NCBI RefSeq assembly: GCF_036884255.1
Contig: NZ_CP145605.1
Coordinates: 4,092,001 to 4,156,000 of the forward strand
Source: Paenibacillus tundrae
GTDB taxonomy: Bacteria; Bacillota; Bacilli; Paenibacillales; Paenibacillaceae
Direction: 5' to 3'
Length of the DNA: 64,000 nucleotides
Positions 16,529-25,958 of the stretch are shown piece after piece. The notes beneath the pieces were generated by a model. That model was given only the letters and a program-made list of their open reading frames with translations, made no database searches and had not been told where the DNA came from. Position numbers and translations under genes: made by a program. Position 1 is the first letter of the stretch; every line of letters starts with the position of its first letter.

Positions 16529-17833
16529 TTAACGGGCAAGCAAACCATCAAATGCCGATTGAGACTCACGCAAGATGCGCTCTTCGTCCATTGTGAGACA
16601 TTCGCCGTGTTTAATCACTTGTTTACCATCCACCCACACATGCTCCACGTCTTTCGCTGAAGCCGAATAGATGGTATGTGAGATTAGATCCGTATGCGGA
16701 TAGAAATGAGCTTGTTCAATGTTAAGGGCGATAAAATCTGCCTTCATCCCCACTTCTAATAAACCCGTATCATCTAGGAAAATAGATTTGGCGCCATAAG
16801 CCGTTCCTAACAGAAGAGCTTCTCCAGCTGGTACAGCCGTTGGATCACCCGATACTCCTTTATGAATCAGAGCTGCCAGTCTCATCTCTTCAAACATATC
16901 CAGGTTGTTGTTGCTTGCAGGGCCATCGGTTCCCAAGGACACCATCACACCAGCTTTTAGAAGATCCGGTACACGAGCGACACCCGAAGCAAGCTTCAAG
17001 TTACTACCCGGATTATGGGAAACTGCAACATGATTTCGAGCCAAAATTTCAATTTCTTCATCATTCAGGTGTACGGCATGAGCAACAAGGGAAGGACGGG
17101 AGAAGAATCCCAGTTTCTCCAGATGAGCAACAGGACGAAGCCCATAATCAGTCACATTTTGCTCCACTTCTCGGATCGTTTCTGACATGTGTGTATGCAG
17201 AGGCAGATTCAAGTCGTGTGCAACTTGTACAAGCTTCTCTATGTAATCCGGCGGACATGTGTATGGAGCGTGCGGTGAGATAACCGTTGTGATGCGGCCA
17301 TCCGCTTGTCCATGCCACTCACGGGCAAATGCAGCCGATTCTTCCAGCTTACGCATCTGCTCTTCTTCTGAACACAGACCAATAACTCCACGAGCCAGAG
17401 AAGCGCGAATACCGGATTGTTCTACCACTTTAGCCACTTGATCCATATGATCATACATATCGAGGAAAGCCGTAGTTCCTCCTTTTAGCATTTCTAACAC
17501 AGATAGGGATGATCCCCAGTACACATCTTCAGCCGTCATTTTAGCTTCCATAGGCCACATTTTCTCCTGTAACCATACCTGCAGCGCTAGATCATCTCCA
17601 TGTCCTCTTAGAAGTGACATTGCTGCATGACCATGCGTATTGATCAGACCCGGTAGGAAAAGAAGTCCTTTTCCATCCACTTTAGGCAGGCTCTCGTCCC
17701 CTTCCGGTAGCGTCTCACCAATATGCACAATCTTATCATTTTCCACAACCATATAACCTTGAACCACTTTCCAGTCCAAACCACTATTTACAGCAAATTT
17801 GCCGTTATGAATAACCCATTTATTTGTCGTCAT
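16529..17833 (-). CDS. mtaD: 5'-methylthioadenosine/S-adenosylhomocysteine deaminase
   Basis: Amidohydrolase-superfamily deaminase acting on methylthioadenosine, S-adenosylhomocysteine or related purines. About 434 residues. Metal-binding motifs are PGLINTHGHAAMSLLRG (HxH near residue 60), LHTHMSETIREVEQ, HAVHLNDEEI and GTDGPASNNNLDMFEEM. The family also contains other aminohydrolases, but the motifs and length fit MtaD best. The start chosen is the ATG at 17833 with GAGGAAG before it. It overlaps the 3' end of rex by 14 bases; 23 extra codons upstream of this ATG are out of frame inside rex and were rejected. Confidence 0.85.
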   Translation of the reverse strand: MTTNKWVIHNGKFAVNSGLDWKVVQGYMVVENDKIVHIGETLPEGDESLPKVDGKGLLFLPGLINTHGHAAMSLLRGHGDDLALQVWLQEKMWPMEAKMTAEDVYWGSSLSVLEMLKGGTTAFLDMYDHMDQVAKVVEQSGIRASLARGVIGLCSEEEQMRKLEESAAFAREWHGQADGRITTVISPHAPYTCPPDYIEKLVQVAHDLNLPLHTHMSETIREVEQNVTDYGLRPVAHLEKLGFFSRPSLVAHAVHLNDEEIEILARNHVAVSHNPGSNLKLASGVARVPDLLKAGVMVSLGTDGPASNNNLDMFEEMRLAALIHKGVSGDPTAVPAGEALLLGTAYGAKSIFLDDTGLLEVGMKADFIALNIEQAHFYPHTDLISHTIYSASAKDVEHVWVDGKQVIKHGECLTMDEERILRESQSAFDGLLAR

Positions 17834-18473
17834 CTTCCTCGTCGTCCTTTCCATTCTCCAGGTAATAAGCAAGGCTGAGTAGATCCGTCGTAAAGTCAGC
17901 ATGGTGAATGCGAATATGCGGCGGCGTTTTCAAGATCGTTGGTGCAAAATTAAGTATAGCCTCAATACCCGACTCGACCAGTTGATCAGCTACATTCTGA
18001 GCTTCTGTATCTGGAACTGTAATTATGCCGATACGAATATTATCCTTTTGGACAGACTCTGATAATTCATTCATTGGTTGAACTTTCAAGCTATTAATCT
18101 GAGTACCAATCTTGGGACCGTAAGCATCGAATACGGCAACAATCTTCATGTTGTCTTTCAAGTATGCATTGTAATTAGACAAGGCGTGTCCAAGATTACC
18201 CGCACCAACCAATGCTACGTTGATTTGCTGATCGATCTTCAGGATGTGCCGAATTTTCTCGATCAAGTAGGAAACGTCATAGCCAATGCCTTTGCGACCA
18301 AAATCACCAAAATAGGCTAGATCCTTTCGGATCTGAGCTGGATTAAGATCCAAGCGTAGTCCTAGTTCTTGAGAAGAAACCGTAGTAACCTCACGTTGAC
18401 TCAATTCACTCAAATAACGCAAGTAAACTGGCAAACGCCGCACGACAGCTTCTGATATTTTATCTGATTTCAT
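17820..18473 (-). CDS. rex: Redox-sensing transcriptional repressor Rex
   Basis: NADH-responsive repressor of anaerobic and fermentation genes. 217 residues. The N-terminal winged helix contains LNPAQIRKDLAYFGDFGRKG, and the Rossmann domain begins with VALVGAGNLGHALSNY. A long acidic tail (GKDDEEDDDK) closes the protein. The start is the ATG at 18473, seven bases after GGGGAG; an upstream TTG is not needed. I found no clear Rex operator (TTGTGAA-N4-TTCACAA) beside it, nor before ackA. The 3' end overlaps mtaD. Confidence 0.95.
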   Translation of the reverse strand: MKSDKISEAVVRRLPVYLRYLSELSQREVTTVSSQELGLRLDLNPAQIRKDLAYFGDFGRKGIGYDVSYLIEKIRHILKIDQQINVALVGAGNLGHALSNYNAYLKDNMKIVAVFDAYGPKIGTQINSLKVQPMNELSESVQKDNIRIGIITVPDTEAQNVADQLVESGIEAILNFAPTILKTPPHIRIHHADFTTDLLSLAYYLENGKDDEEDDDK

Positions 18474-18520
18474 TCGTTTACTCCCCTTTACCAATGTGAC
18501 CCTGAAGATAGATTAAATAG

Positions 18521-18571
18521 GAGGCACCCTGCATGCCATACAAAATCACGGTTACGTGGACAGGATGCCTC
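18521..18571 (-). terminator. Possible terminator between dinG and rex
   Basis: An 11-bp stem GAGGCATCCTG/CAGGGTGCCTC with one wobble and a long loop. The tail CTATTTAATC is weak in T, so termination would be partial. Confidence 0.45.
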
Positions 18572-18674
18572 AATGATATACATTATGATAGCAGTAATCT
18601 TTATTTCTCAATTATTGAATCTTATAAATTTTACAACTAATTGCGATCAGGGTGCAACGCTTGCGCGTATAGCC

Positions 18675-21539
18675 CTATTCCGATGCCTCATCAGTAGGCT
18701 GGTCTAACCACTCACGAATTCGTGGAACCATCTGTTCGGTCAGCATATGCTCCATTTTGGGACCTGGTAACGAATATAAGAAATACTTACCGTAATATGC
18801 TTCAATGACCCGTGTATCGTATACAATGACGATGCCTCTGTCCTTCGCTGTCCGTACAAGTCTTCCGAAGCCCTGCTTAAAACGAATAACAGCTTGTGGC
18901 ACAGATAGCTTCATAAATGGATTTTTCTTCTGTTGTTGCAACAGCTCGCTTTTCGCTTCCAATAATGGATGATTAGGCGGCTGGAATGGCAATCTAACAA
19001 TTGCCAGACAGGTGAGTGCTTCCCCTGGAATGTCTACCCCTTCCCAGAAGCTGCTGGTACCCAAAAGTACTGTTGCTTTGGCGTCTTGGAATCGGCGTGT
19101 GAGCTTCGAACGGCTACCACTATCCACCCCTTGACCGAGCAGCGAGATATCATTACCCGCCAAGGCCTCCTTGAGCGGATCATACACTTGTCTCAGCATC
19201 CGATATGACGTGAAGAGCACCATCATTCGTCCACGCGTCGCAATGGCCGTTTCGGCTAATGAATGCACCAACATATCAACAAAGTGTGCATCCCCTACGC
19301 TGCCTTTTAAACTTGGGAAATCACGTGGAATAACAAGCAAGGCCTGATCCCGATAACGGAACGGAGACGGTAGCAAGGACGTAAGCAGACGGTTATGGTC
19401 TGCTGCTTCCTGCAATCCTAGTTGCTCAATCATAAATTGGAATGACTTATCTACAGAAAGTGTAGCTGAAGTCAGAACAACGCTTTTCTTTTTGTCGAAG
19501 AACAATTCCTTCAGTTGTGCGCTGACATCTACAGGAACCGCATAGAGCTGTAGCGATTTACTTCGGAACTGTCCACTTGCTTCCATCCAATAAACGGTAT
19601 TGACATCATCCATACGCATGAAGAAACGTAGATTCTCTTTGAGTAGGGCAAGATCCTTCAGAAGGCCTGTAATATCCGTAATCAAGCTATCGGATTGATA
19701 ATCATCTTGTTCTTCCTTGATCTCAAGTAACAGCTTATCACCCTTACGAATCAAGTCACCTAACGTTACGTATATTTGATTCTCATCCTCTTGAAGCGCC
19801 TGCCACTTATCAGGCTTCTGCGACGGCTTCAATCGAAGAGAGAATTGACCTGTCTCCCCTGGGGAAGCATCACTACGCTCAGGAAGAAGATTAAATAAAG
19901 ATTCGCTCAATCTGTCCCACATGTCCTTGACTTCAACAGCAAGCGGGAACATCTGATCAATAGCTGAACCCCATTGTACTGATTTTTCATGGCTTGATAG
20001 CTGGGAGCGAAGCATAGGCAACTGACCGTTACGGCTATCTTTAAACAGACGTGTGAGCGTATGAACCATCGTGAAATATTTCATATGCAAGCCTAAATGT
20101 TTGCCTGCTACGTCCTCTAGGTGATGAGCCTCATCTATAACAAGACTTTCATACGCAGGAAGAAGCTGATGACTTGCTTTCACATCGGTAAATAATTTGG
20201 AATGATTCGTAATTACGATATCTGATAAGCCAGCTTCATGCTTCGCCCGGTGATAGAAACATTTGCGGAACCATGGGCAAGATCGCCCAAGGCAGGATTC
20301 AGACTCGCTCTGCACCGTCTCCCAGAAGTCCCCACCACGCGCGCTCAGGTTCAGTTCTTCGTCGTCCCCTGTTTCTGTCTGAGCAAGCCAAACAATCATC
20401 TGTGCTGCTGTGAAATAGTCTTCTTTGGGTGTAGCAAATTCACGTTTGTTGATTTTGTGTTCGAATTTGCGCAGGCACAAATAATGACCCCGACCTTTGA
20501 ATACAGCAGCTTTAAACGGCAACGGTACAACTTCAGTAAGCATCGGTATATCCCGTTCTCTAAGTTGCTCCTGCAGATTAATGGTGTGTGTGCTCACCAT
20601 TACTTTCTGTTCTTGCTTCACACTTTCATAAATGGCTGGTAGCAGATACCCCAGAGACTTACCTGTCCCCGTACCTGCTTCAATAAGCAGGTGCTTCTCT
20701 TCATCCAGAGCCTGTCTCACACTGCTGAACATTAAAGTCTGTGCTTCCCGTTCCTCGTAGTGATCCAAGGTATCTCTGAGATTGCTTCGAACCTGATCCA
20801 TGAATTGCTCAAAACTGACACCATCTAGCGGATTACCCTCCAGCTCATTGCGTGGAGCACCAATGTCCATCCAATCACTCACATTAAGCGCTAATTGGCG
20901 ATAATAGGTGTGTCCATCCAAATCCTGAATAGGTTCAGCTTCCTTCTCACTTCGCATACCGTCGAGGTACCAACCGAAATCGCTATCCTCTGGTGCAAAT
21001 AAGTCAGACAAACGCTGAATCGTAATAAGTGGCAATTCCCGTAGCTCATCCAAGCACTTCAGCAGTACATGCGCGGTAGCTAACGCGTCGCTATCCGCCT
21101 GATGCGGACGGTCATGCTGAAATCCGAATTCAGTCGATACATATCCTAACTGGTAGGAGCTAAGTGAAGGAAATGAGATTTTGAGAAAATCAATGGTATC
21201 CAAAATTCGTCCTGTGAATGGCAAATATCCACAACGGTCTAATGCATTTTGAAGAAAATGAAAATCAAATGCGACGTTATGACCAACCAGAACGACATCG
21301 TTCAACAGTGGAACCATCTCCATCATCATCTCTTCTAATGAAGGAGCGTCCGCAACATCTTCCTCGGTAATACCGGTTAACCCCGTAATAAACGGTGGAA
21401 TCGGTACGCCCGGATTCACATAAGAACTATATATTTGAGATATGCTGTAGTCATGATCTATGATGGCAAGTCCGGCCTGTATAATTTCACCGTCGGACTG
21501 CGTGCCGGTTGTTTCGAAATCCAATACGGCAAATTTCAT
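18675..21539 (-). CDS. dinG: DinG-type helicase with N-terminal exonuclease domain
   Basis: 954 residues. The first 170 or so form a DEDD 3'-5' exonuclease (DFETTGTQSDGEIIQAG, VLVGHNVAFDFHFLQNAL, HQADSDALATAHVLL). The rest is an XPD-like superfamily 2 helicase with Walker A EAGTGTGKSLGYLLPA, DEAH box VIDEAHHLEDVAGKHL and C-terminal motif FKQGFGRLVRTAKDRGIV. This domain fusion is the low-GC Gram-positive DinG form. Cysteines in CLGRSCPWFRKC, with another in HYLCLRKFE, sit where XPD relatives hold an iron-sulphur cluster; whether one is bound here cannot be told. The likely role is DNA repair or nuclease activity. The ATG follows GGAAGGGA at a long spacing. Confidence 0.93.
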   Translation of the reverse strand: MKFAVLDFETTGTQSDGEIIQAGLAIIDHDYSISQIYSSYVNPGVPIPPFITGLTGITEEDVADAPSLEEMMMEMVPLLNDVVLVGHNVAFDFHFLQNALDRCGYLPFTGRILDTIDFLKISFPSLSSYQLGYVSTEFGFQHDRPHQADSDALATAHVLLKCLDELRELPLITIQRLSDLFAPEDSDFGWYLDGMRSEKEAEPIQDLDGHTYYRQLALNVSDWMDIGAPRNELEGNPLDGVSFEQFMDQVRSNLRDTLDHYEEREAQTLMFSSVRQALDEEKHLLIEAGTGTGKSLGYLLPAIYESVKQEQKVMVSTHTINLQEQLRERDIPMLTEVVPLPFKAAVFKGRGHYLCLRKFEHKINKREFATPKEDYFTAAQMIVWLAQTETGDDEELNLSARGGDFWETVQSESESCLGRSCPWFRKCFYHRAKHEAGLSDIVITNHSKLFTDVKASHQLLPAYESLVIDEAHHLEDVAGKHLGLHMKYFTMVHTLTRLFKDSRNGQLPMLRSQLSSHEKSVQWGSAIDQMFPLAVEVKDMWDRLSESLFNLLPERSDASPGETGQFSLRLKPSQKPDKWQALQEDENQIYVTLGDLIRKGDKLLLEIKEEQDDYQSDSLITDITGLLKDLALLKENLRFFMRMDDVNTVYWMEASGQFRSKSLQLYAVPVDVSAQLKELFFDKKKSVVLTSATLSVDKSFQFMIEQLGLQEAADHNRLLTSLLPSPFRYRDQALLVIPRDFPSLKGSVGDAHFVDMLVHSLAETAIATRGRMMVLFTSYRMLRQVYDPLKEALAGNDISLLGQGVDSGSRSKLTRRFQDAKATVLLGTSSFWEGVDIPGEALTCLAIVRLPFQPPNHPLLEAKSELLQQQKKNPFMKLSVPQAVIRFKQGFGRLVRTAKDRGIVIVYDTRVIEAYYGKYFLYSLPGPKMEHMLTEQMVPRIREWLDQPTDEASE

Positions 21540-21614
21540 TGCAATGTACGATCCCTTCCATTCCAGTCTATGTTACAGCATAGCAAAAAAAAGGACGTTT
21601 GAAAATTAACTGAC

Positions 21615-21664
21615 AAAAAAAGGCGGTGCCTCCTCCGTAATCCCTGAGGAAGAAACACCGTCTT
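21615..21664 (-). terminator. Terminator upstream of dinG
   Basis: A long imperfect stem GACGGTGTTTCTTCCTC/GAGGAGGCACCGCC ending in TTTTTTTG on the minus strand, at the end of the TPR-protein transcript. Confidence 0.8.
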
Positions 21665-21700
21665 CATGCTGGCTACTCCAATTTTTTATCCCAAATGCAG

Positions 21701-22333
21701 TCAGCCAATTCCGAATTGCAATTGTCCTTTGTTTTGCCTGCAAGCTTCCATATTATACAGTGGTTCGGTCAACGTTGGGTCATGCTGAAGCGCCTGTGCA
21801 AACAACGAACATGCTCCTTGTGGATTCGCAAGCTTGGCTTCAATACATCCAAGGGCATTGCAGACCAGCCCCTTTAGACGTGGTGATCCCTTAAGTCGCA
21901 ATATACGATGTAAGTGTGCTAATGCCTCTGTGTTTTGTTCCAAATTGAGATGAGCAAGCGCCAGATAATAACGAGTCAATGCACTATCTGGATAGTCGGC
22001 TACAATCCGCGAAAATTGGGTAATGGCTTGCGGGTACATCTGCAATTTGAAATAGCCTTGACCGCGGCTAAAGCACTCCAAATGAATTTCAGGTAGTGCC
22101 GTAACGGCTTCCTGCTCCGGTTCTAGCGACGCAGGTTTGACCAGCTCTTGTTCACGTACCTGACTCATCTTCTCCTCAAACATCAGCCACTCATCAATCA
22201 TGCCATCACTCATCCGCTTGAGCAAATTCCACTTTTGAAGCAACTCCTGTTTGTTCAGGCCTTCAGCGGAAGGGTAGCGCTTGATAATTTCATCTAACAT
22301 GTCGTTCATTTCTGCGAAAACATGCTGGAACAT
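21701..22333 (-). CDS. Tetratricopeptide-repeat protein
   Basis: 210 residues, cytoplasmic, no signal or membrane segment. The N-terminal 90 residues are helical and charged. From about residue 90 there are two or three TPR-like repeats: HLECFSRGQGYFKLQMYPQA, LTRYYLALAHLNLEQNTEAL and LVCNALGCIEAKLANPQGA. Probably a protein-protein interaction module of unknown role. The ATG lies eight bases after GGGTGGGG. It follows panBCD on the same strand. Confidence 0.8.
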   Translation of the reverse strand: MFQHVFAEMNDMLDEIIKRYPSAEGLNKQELLQKWNLLKRMSDGMIDEWLMFEEKMSQVREQELVKPASLEPEQEAVTALPEIHLECFSRGQGYFKLQMYPQAITQFSRIVADYPDSALTRYYLALAHLNLEQNTEALAHLHRILRLKGSPRLKGLVCNALGCIEAKLANPQGACSLFAQALQHDPTLTEPLYNMEACRQNKGQLQFGIG

Positions 22334-22426
22334 CGATGCATCCCCACCCTTGAAAAAATGAATTAGTGCAGTGACCTGTACTCATTTTTTGCTTGATGCA
22401 CCGATTTCATTCCCCTTACCAGTCGA

Positions 22427-22810
22427 TTACATAATTGTTGCGTGGATCTCTTGTTTTAAGGTTTGAACAGGCTTATTCTGCTCGTCTACAAAGACAACGG
22501 TTGGTTTATGAGCATTAGCCTCCTCTTGAGACATCATCGCATATGAAATAATAATTACGGTGTCACCAGGTTGAACCAACCGAGCAGCCGCTCCATTAAG
22601 ACAGATCACACCGCTGCCACGCGGGCCAGGAATCACGTAAGTTTCGAGACGTGCTCCATTGTTATTGTTAACAATTTGAACCTTTTCATTTTCCATCAAG
22701 TCGGAAGTTTCCATCAGATCTTCATCAATGGTTATACTACCCACATAGTTCAAATTCGCTTCCGTGACGGTAGCGCGGTGAATTTTGGATTTCATCAGTG
22801 TTCTAAACAT
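22427..22810 (-). CDS. panD: Aspartate 1-decarboxylase
   Basis: Pyruvoyl enzyme that makes beta-alanine from aspartate for pantothenate synthesis. About 127 residues. The self-cleavage site is the Gly-Ser pair in [10 protein letters not shown] (about residues 24-25), giving a short beta and a longer alpha chain. Further signatures are [21 protein letters not shown] and [17 protein letters not shown]. The start is the ATG at 22810, nine bases after GGAGG, overlapping the end of panC by eight bases. Confidence 0.96.
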   Translation of the reverse strand: MFRTLMKSKIHRATVTEANLNYVGSITIDEDLMETSDLMENEKVQIVNNNNGARLETYVIPGPRGSGVICLNGAAARLVQPGDTVIIISYAMMSQEEANAHKPTVVFVDEQNKPVQTLKQEIHATIM

Positions 22811-23699
22811 GAGACAGCACCTCCGATTTGTGCAACTTAATATTATCAATCAATCTTGTTTTTCCAAATTTAACTGCAAGGGCAATTAAGACATCCTCAC
22901 GTCCGTACACCATTTCATGATCAGCTAGTGGCTGTAAGCTTGGAAAAGCTTGAATTTCGGCATAATCAATGACTGCCAGTGGTGACGCCTGAATCACCTT
23001 ACGTAACATCTCGCGAATGTTCGCCGCAGTTACCGAGGAATTCGTATCTATAGTCTCTTGAGCTAATCGCAGAGCCTGTGACAGCACGAGTGCCTGCTCA
23101 CGCTGTTCTTCGCTTAGATAGACGTTCCTTGAGCTTAGAGCCAAACCATCGCTTTCACGTACGATTGGGCAAGGTACAATCTCCACCGCCATGTTCAAAT
23201 CATTGACCATTTGCTGAATAACGGCCACCTGTTGCGCATCCTTCATGCCAAAAAATGCACGCTGCGGTTGCACGATATTAAATAACTTAGAAACCACCGT
23301 TGTGACCCCATCAAAGTGCCCTGGGCGGGATGCTCCGCACAAACGATTCGTTAATTGGGAAACAGACACTGTTGTCTGCGTAGGTTCTGGATACATCTCG
23401 CTCACAGAGGGAATAAATACGATATCCACCCCTTGCAGCCTTGCTGTTTCCACATCCCTAGCTTCATCACGTGGATAGCTATCAAAGTCTTCGTTTGGTC
23501 CGAACTGAATTGGATTCACAAAGATACTTAGAACAACGATATCGCTCTGCTCCTTCGCTGCCCGCATCAAGCTCGCATGTCCCTCATGCAGATAACCCAT
23601 AGTAGGTACAAAACCAACCGTGGCTTCAGCTGAACCAATGCTCTGGCGCAATCTGCTAATTTCCTGTCTTACTTCGGTTATTGTGCGGATTACTTTCAT
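22803..23699 (-). CDS. panC: Pantothenate synthetase
   Basis: ATP-dependent condensation of pantoate and beta-alanine. 298 residues. The nucleotidyltransferase motif is in [18 protein letters not shown], with the nucleotide-binding [16 protein letters not shown] and the C-terminal [14 protein letters not shown]. It starts within the last codon of panB (four-base overlap, ATGA) and overlaps panD at its end, so panB-panC-panD form a tight operon. Confidence 0.97.
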   Translation of the reverse strand: MKVIRTITEVRQEISRLRQSIGSAEATVGFVPTMGYLHEGHASLMRAAKEQSDIVVLSIFVNPIQFGPNEDFDSYPRDEARDVETARLQGVDIVFIPSVSEMYPEPTQTTVSVSQLTNRLCGASRPGHFDGVTTVVSKLFNIVQPQRAFFGMKDAQQVAVIQQMVNDLNMAVEIVPCPIVRESDGLALSSRNVYLSEEQREQALVLSQALRLAQETIDTNSSVTAANIREMLRKVIQASPLAVIDYAEIQAFPSLQPLADHEMVYGREDVLIALAVKFGKTRLIDNIKLHKSEVLSHV

Positions 23700-24580
23700 C
23701 CGTTGTTCGCCACCTTTTCTTTGCGATGTCCATATAATTGGTCTAGCACGCCATCTGCTGCTGTGAACACGTGCTCTTGTGCTGGGAATGAACGGTCTTT
23801 GACTTCCTTCACGTATGAACTAATGCTGTTACGAATCAGTTCGCCTACATCCCCGTATGTTTTGACAAAACGTTTGGGTGTATAAGGTGAAGCATATTGC
23901 ACCACATCATGGAATACCAACACCTGGCCATCACAGCCACGTCCAGCTCCGATACCAATCGTAGGAATCGAAAGTTCTTCTGAGATCGCTCTTGCCACTT
24001 CTTCCGTTACCAATTCCAAAACAATCCCGAACGCCCCCGCCGCTTCAAGCGCCTTAGCTTCATCCATGAGACGTTTCGCATCAGCCGCATCCTTACCCTG
24101 AATACGATAACCACCGATCTGATTAACGGATTGAGGGGTCAGACCGATATGCCCCAGAACAGGCACACCTGATTGAACTACCGCTTTCACGGTATCTGCA
24201 ATCTCCATTCCGCCCTCCATTTTGACGGCGTGAGCATGCCCCTCCTGCATCAGGCGACGCACGCCTTTGAGTGTCTCATCAATACTGCCGTGATAGGTCA
24301 TAAACGGCATATCTGCAACGATAAAGGTATTCTCTGCCCCGCGTACTACAGAGCGTGTGTGATACACCATATCATCAATTGTTACAGGGAGCGTTGAGTT
24401 ATAACCGAGCACAACATTACCGAGTGAATCTCCAACCAAAATAAGGTCAATACCTGCTTCTTCGGCAAGTTGCGCGGTTGGATAATCATAGGCAGTAATC
24501 ATACTCAGCGGAACGCCATCCTGTTTATATTTTTTCATTTTCACAATATTTAATGCTTGTTTGTTTGCCATTTTGGTCAT
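23696..24580 (-). CDS. panB: 3-methyl-2-oxobutanoate hydroxymethyltransferase
   Basis: First committed step of pantothenate synthesis, forming ketopantoate from ketoisovalerate and methylene-THF. About 294 residues. Signatures are MITAYDYPTAQLAEEAGIDLILVGDSLG near the N-terminus, ADMPFMTYHGS, VLGHIGLTPQSVNQIGGYRIQG and PTIGIGAGRGCDGQVLVFHD. Three ATGs compete (24592, 24580, 24571). A GAAAGGAG site lies two bases before the second and 11 before the third, so the exact start is uncertain. It is preceded by a leader with an intrinsic terminator. Confidence 0.95.
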   Translation of the reverse strand: MTKMANKQALNIVKMKKYKQDGVPLSMITAYDYPTAQLAEEAGIDLILVGDSLGNVVLGYNSTLPVTIDDMVYHTRSVVRGAENTFIVADMPFMTYHGSIDETLKGVRRLMQEGHAHAVKMEGGMEIADTVKAVVQSGVPVLGHIGLTPQSVNQIGGYRIQGKDAADAKRLMDEAKALEAAGAFGIVLELVTEEVARAISEELSIPTIGIGAGRGCDGQVLVFHDVVQYASPYTPKRFVKTYGDVGELIRNSISSYVKEVKDRSFPAQEHVFTAADGVLDQLYGHRKEKVANNG

Positions 24581-24879
24581 GGCTCCTTTCACCTTTTCAA
24601 TGTAAACACAACAAAAAAACCTTTTAGTTTTCCACTAAAAAGTCCCGAAAAGTCAAAAAAGAGTCACTTGCGATCGTCCCTTCTGTCTCGGTCCTCTTCG
24701 GCTCAGAGCAGAATCCAACATCTCACTTCAACATCAATTCAATTGCTGGTTACACGTTTCAAAAATTCGCATCCAAACGCGATCTTTTGGAACATTTCCT
24801 AATACTGTTCGATTCAAGCCAATAAGGCATACTGTTGCGTGGAGTGCAATTCGGTCTACATTAGCCGATATCGCCTCAC
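24581..24879 (-). promoter_or_regulatory. Long leader of panBCD, possible transcription-attenuation element
   Basis: This stretch of roughly 300 bases lies between birA and panB and holds no gene. On the minus strand it runs from a predicted start near 24879 to the panB ribosome binding site, ending with an intrinsic terminator at 24611-24642. Upstream of that lies a purine-rich, paired-looking block, about 24660-24710 (GAGCCGAAGAGGACCGAGAC and further to GACTC). The layout is that of a cis-regulated leader. A 'pan' RNA motif has been described upstream of pantothenate operons in Firmicutes, and I cannot tell by eye whether this is one. Confidence 0.45.
24611..24642 (-). terminator. Intrinsic terminator in the panB leader
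   Basis: Stem built from CTTTTAGT (24621-24628) and ACTAAAA (24634-24640), followed on the minus strand by GG and seven T. It ends about 30 bases before the panB start, so it either terminates birA transcripts or attenuates panB. Confidence 0.65.
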
Positions 24880-24885
24880 AAACAC

Positions 24886-24894
24886 AGTATACCA
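24886..24894 (-). promoter_or_regulatory. Predicted extended -10 promoter for panBCD
   Basis: TGGTATACT on the minus strand (TGn plus TATACT); the -35 is poor. It lies 60 bases downstream of the birA stop. Confidence 0.5.
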
Positions 24895-24953
24895 AAGTTC
24901 GGCTTAAACTTCACGTCTTATGTTCATTTTAATCTTGGAAATTCGACAATTCT

Positions 24954-25958
24954 CTAGTCAGTTAACGAAATTTCGCCAGAGAAAACCGTAATCCGTTCTC
25001 CATCCTTTTTCTGTACAATTAGTGCACCAGAAGAATCAATACCCAGTGCCGTTCCTTCAACAATGCCATGAGCATTGGATACTTTAATATCACGATGGAG
25101 CGAGACGGATAGTGCTTCCCACAAAGTAGCAATCACATTAAAGCCTTGCTTTTGATACATATCATATAATTGCTCTAGCTCTGATAGAATTGCTGCTGCA
25201 AGTAAAGTTCGGTCTACCGTTTTGCCTGTTTCTATTTGGAGAGACGTCGCAATCGGTGACAGTTCCTCAGGATAATCCTGCTTGTCAAAATTAACATCGA
25301 CCCCGATTCCTGCAATACAATATCTCAGTTCATGATCTTCTAGAGCTGACTCCATTAGAATCCCACATATTTTACGTCCATTAACCAGCACATCATTCGG
25401 CCACTTAATTCCAGCATCTACGCCTGTAAATGAACGAATCGCGCGACAAACGGCAAGCCCTGTTAACAATGTTAGTTGCGGTGTATTACGGAGAGATTGC
25501 TGTGGACGCAGCAAGATACTCATCCATATGCCCTTACCTGGAGGAGAATACCATCTGCGACCATAACGGCCTCGTCCATTGGTTTGTTCCTCCGCAAGTA
25601 CAACAGCACCTTCGCTGACACCTTCGTCTGCGAGCCGTTGCACCTCTCCCTGAGTAGATGGCGTCGATTGCATAATAATCGCCTGACGTCCAAATACTTC
25701 TGTCTGCAGCGCCAACTGGAGGCCTGCTTCGTCAATGCTATCAGGCTTCGTAAGAAGCCGATATCCTTTTCGAGAGACAGCTTCAAACTCATAACCAAGA
25801 TCGCGCAGCTTATTCACTTGCTTCCACACGGCAGTTCGGCTGATGAGTAAATTTTTGCTAATCTCCTCCCCAGATACAAACTGTCCATCCGCTTTTAGTA
25901 ACATATGTAGCAGTTCTTCATGCTTGGTCAATGGCTCCCACCCGCTCCACTTCTGCAC
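24954..25958 (-). CDS. birA: Bifunctional biotin-protein ligase and biotin operon repressor
   Basis: Attaches biotin to acetyl-CoA carboxylase and represses biotin genes. 334 residues from the GTG. An N-terminal winged helix (about 15-75, SGEEISKNLLISRTAVWKQVNKL) marks a class II, DNA-binding BirA. The ligase domain has the adenylate-binding EEQTNGRGRYGRRWYSPPGK, WMSILLRPQ and IKWPNDVLVNGRKICGIL. The C-terminal SH3-like domain ends with TVFSGEISL. The start is unclear: GTG at 25958 has a poor ribosome binding site, TTG at 25931 lies three bases after GTGGGAG. It overlaps the 3' end of cca by about 40 bases. Confidence 0.94.
   Translation of the reverse strand: MQKWSGWEPLTKHEELLHMLLKADGQFVSGEEISKNLLISRTAVWKQVNKLRDLGYEFEAVSRKGYRLLTKPDSIDEAGLQLALQTEVFGRQAIIMQSTPSTQGEVQRLADEGVSEGAVVLAEEQTNGRGRYGRRWYSPPGKGIWMSILLRPQQSLRNTPQLTLLTGLAVCRAIRSFTGVDAGIKWPNDVLVNGRKICGILMESALEDHELRYCIAGIGVDVNFDKQDYPEELSPIATSLQIETGKTVDRTLLAAAILSELEQLYDMYQKQGFNVIATLWEALSVSLHRDIKVSNAHGIVEGTALGIDSSGALIVQKKDGERITVFSGEISLTD

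Noticed and set aside
17833..17902. Extension of the mtaD frame upstream to 17902
   Set aside because: These codons lie out of frame inside the rex coding sequence; the ATG at 17833 has a ribosome binding site and gives the normal length.
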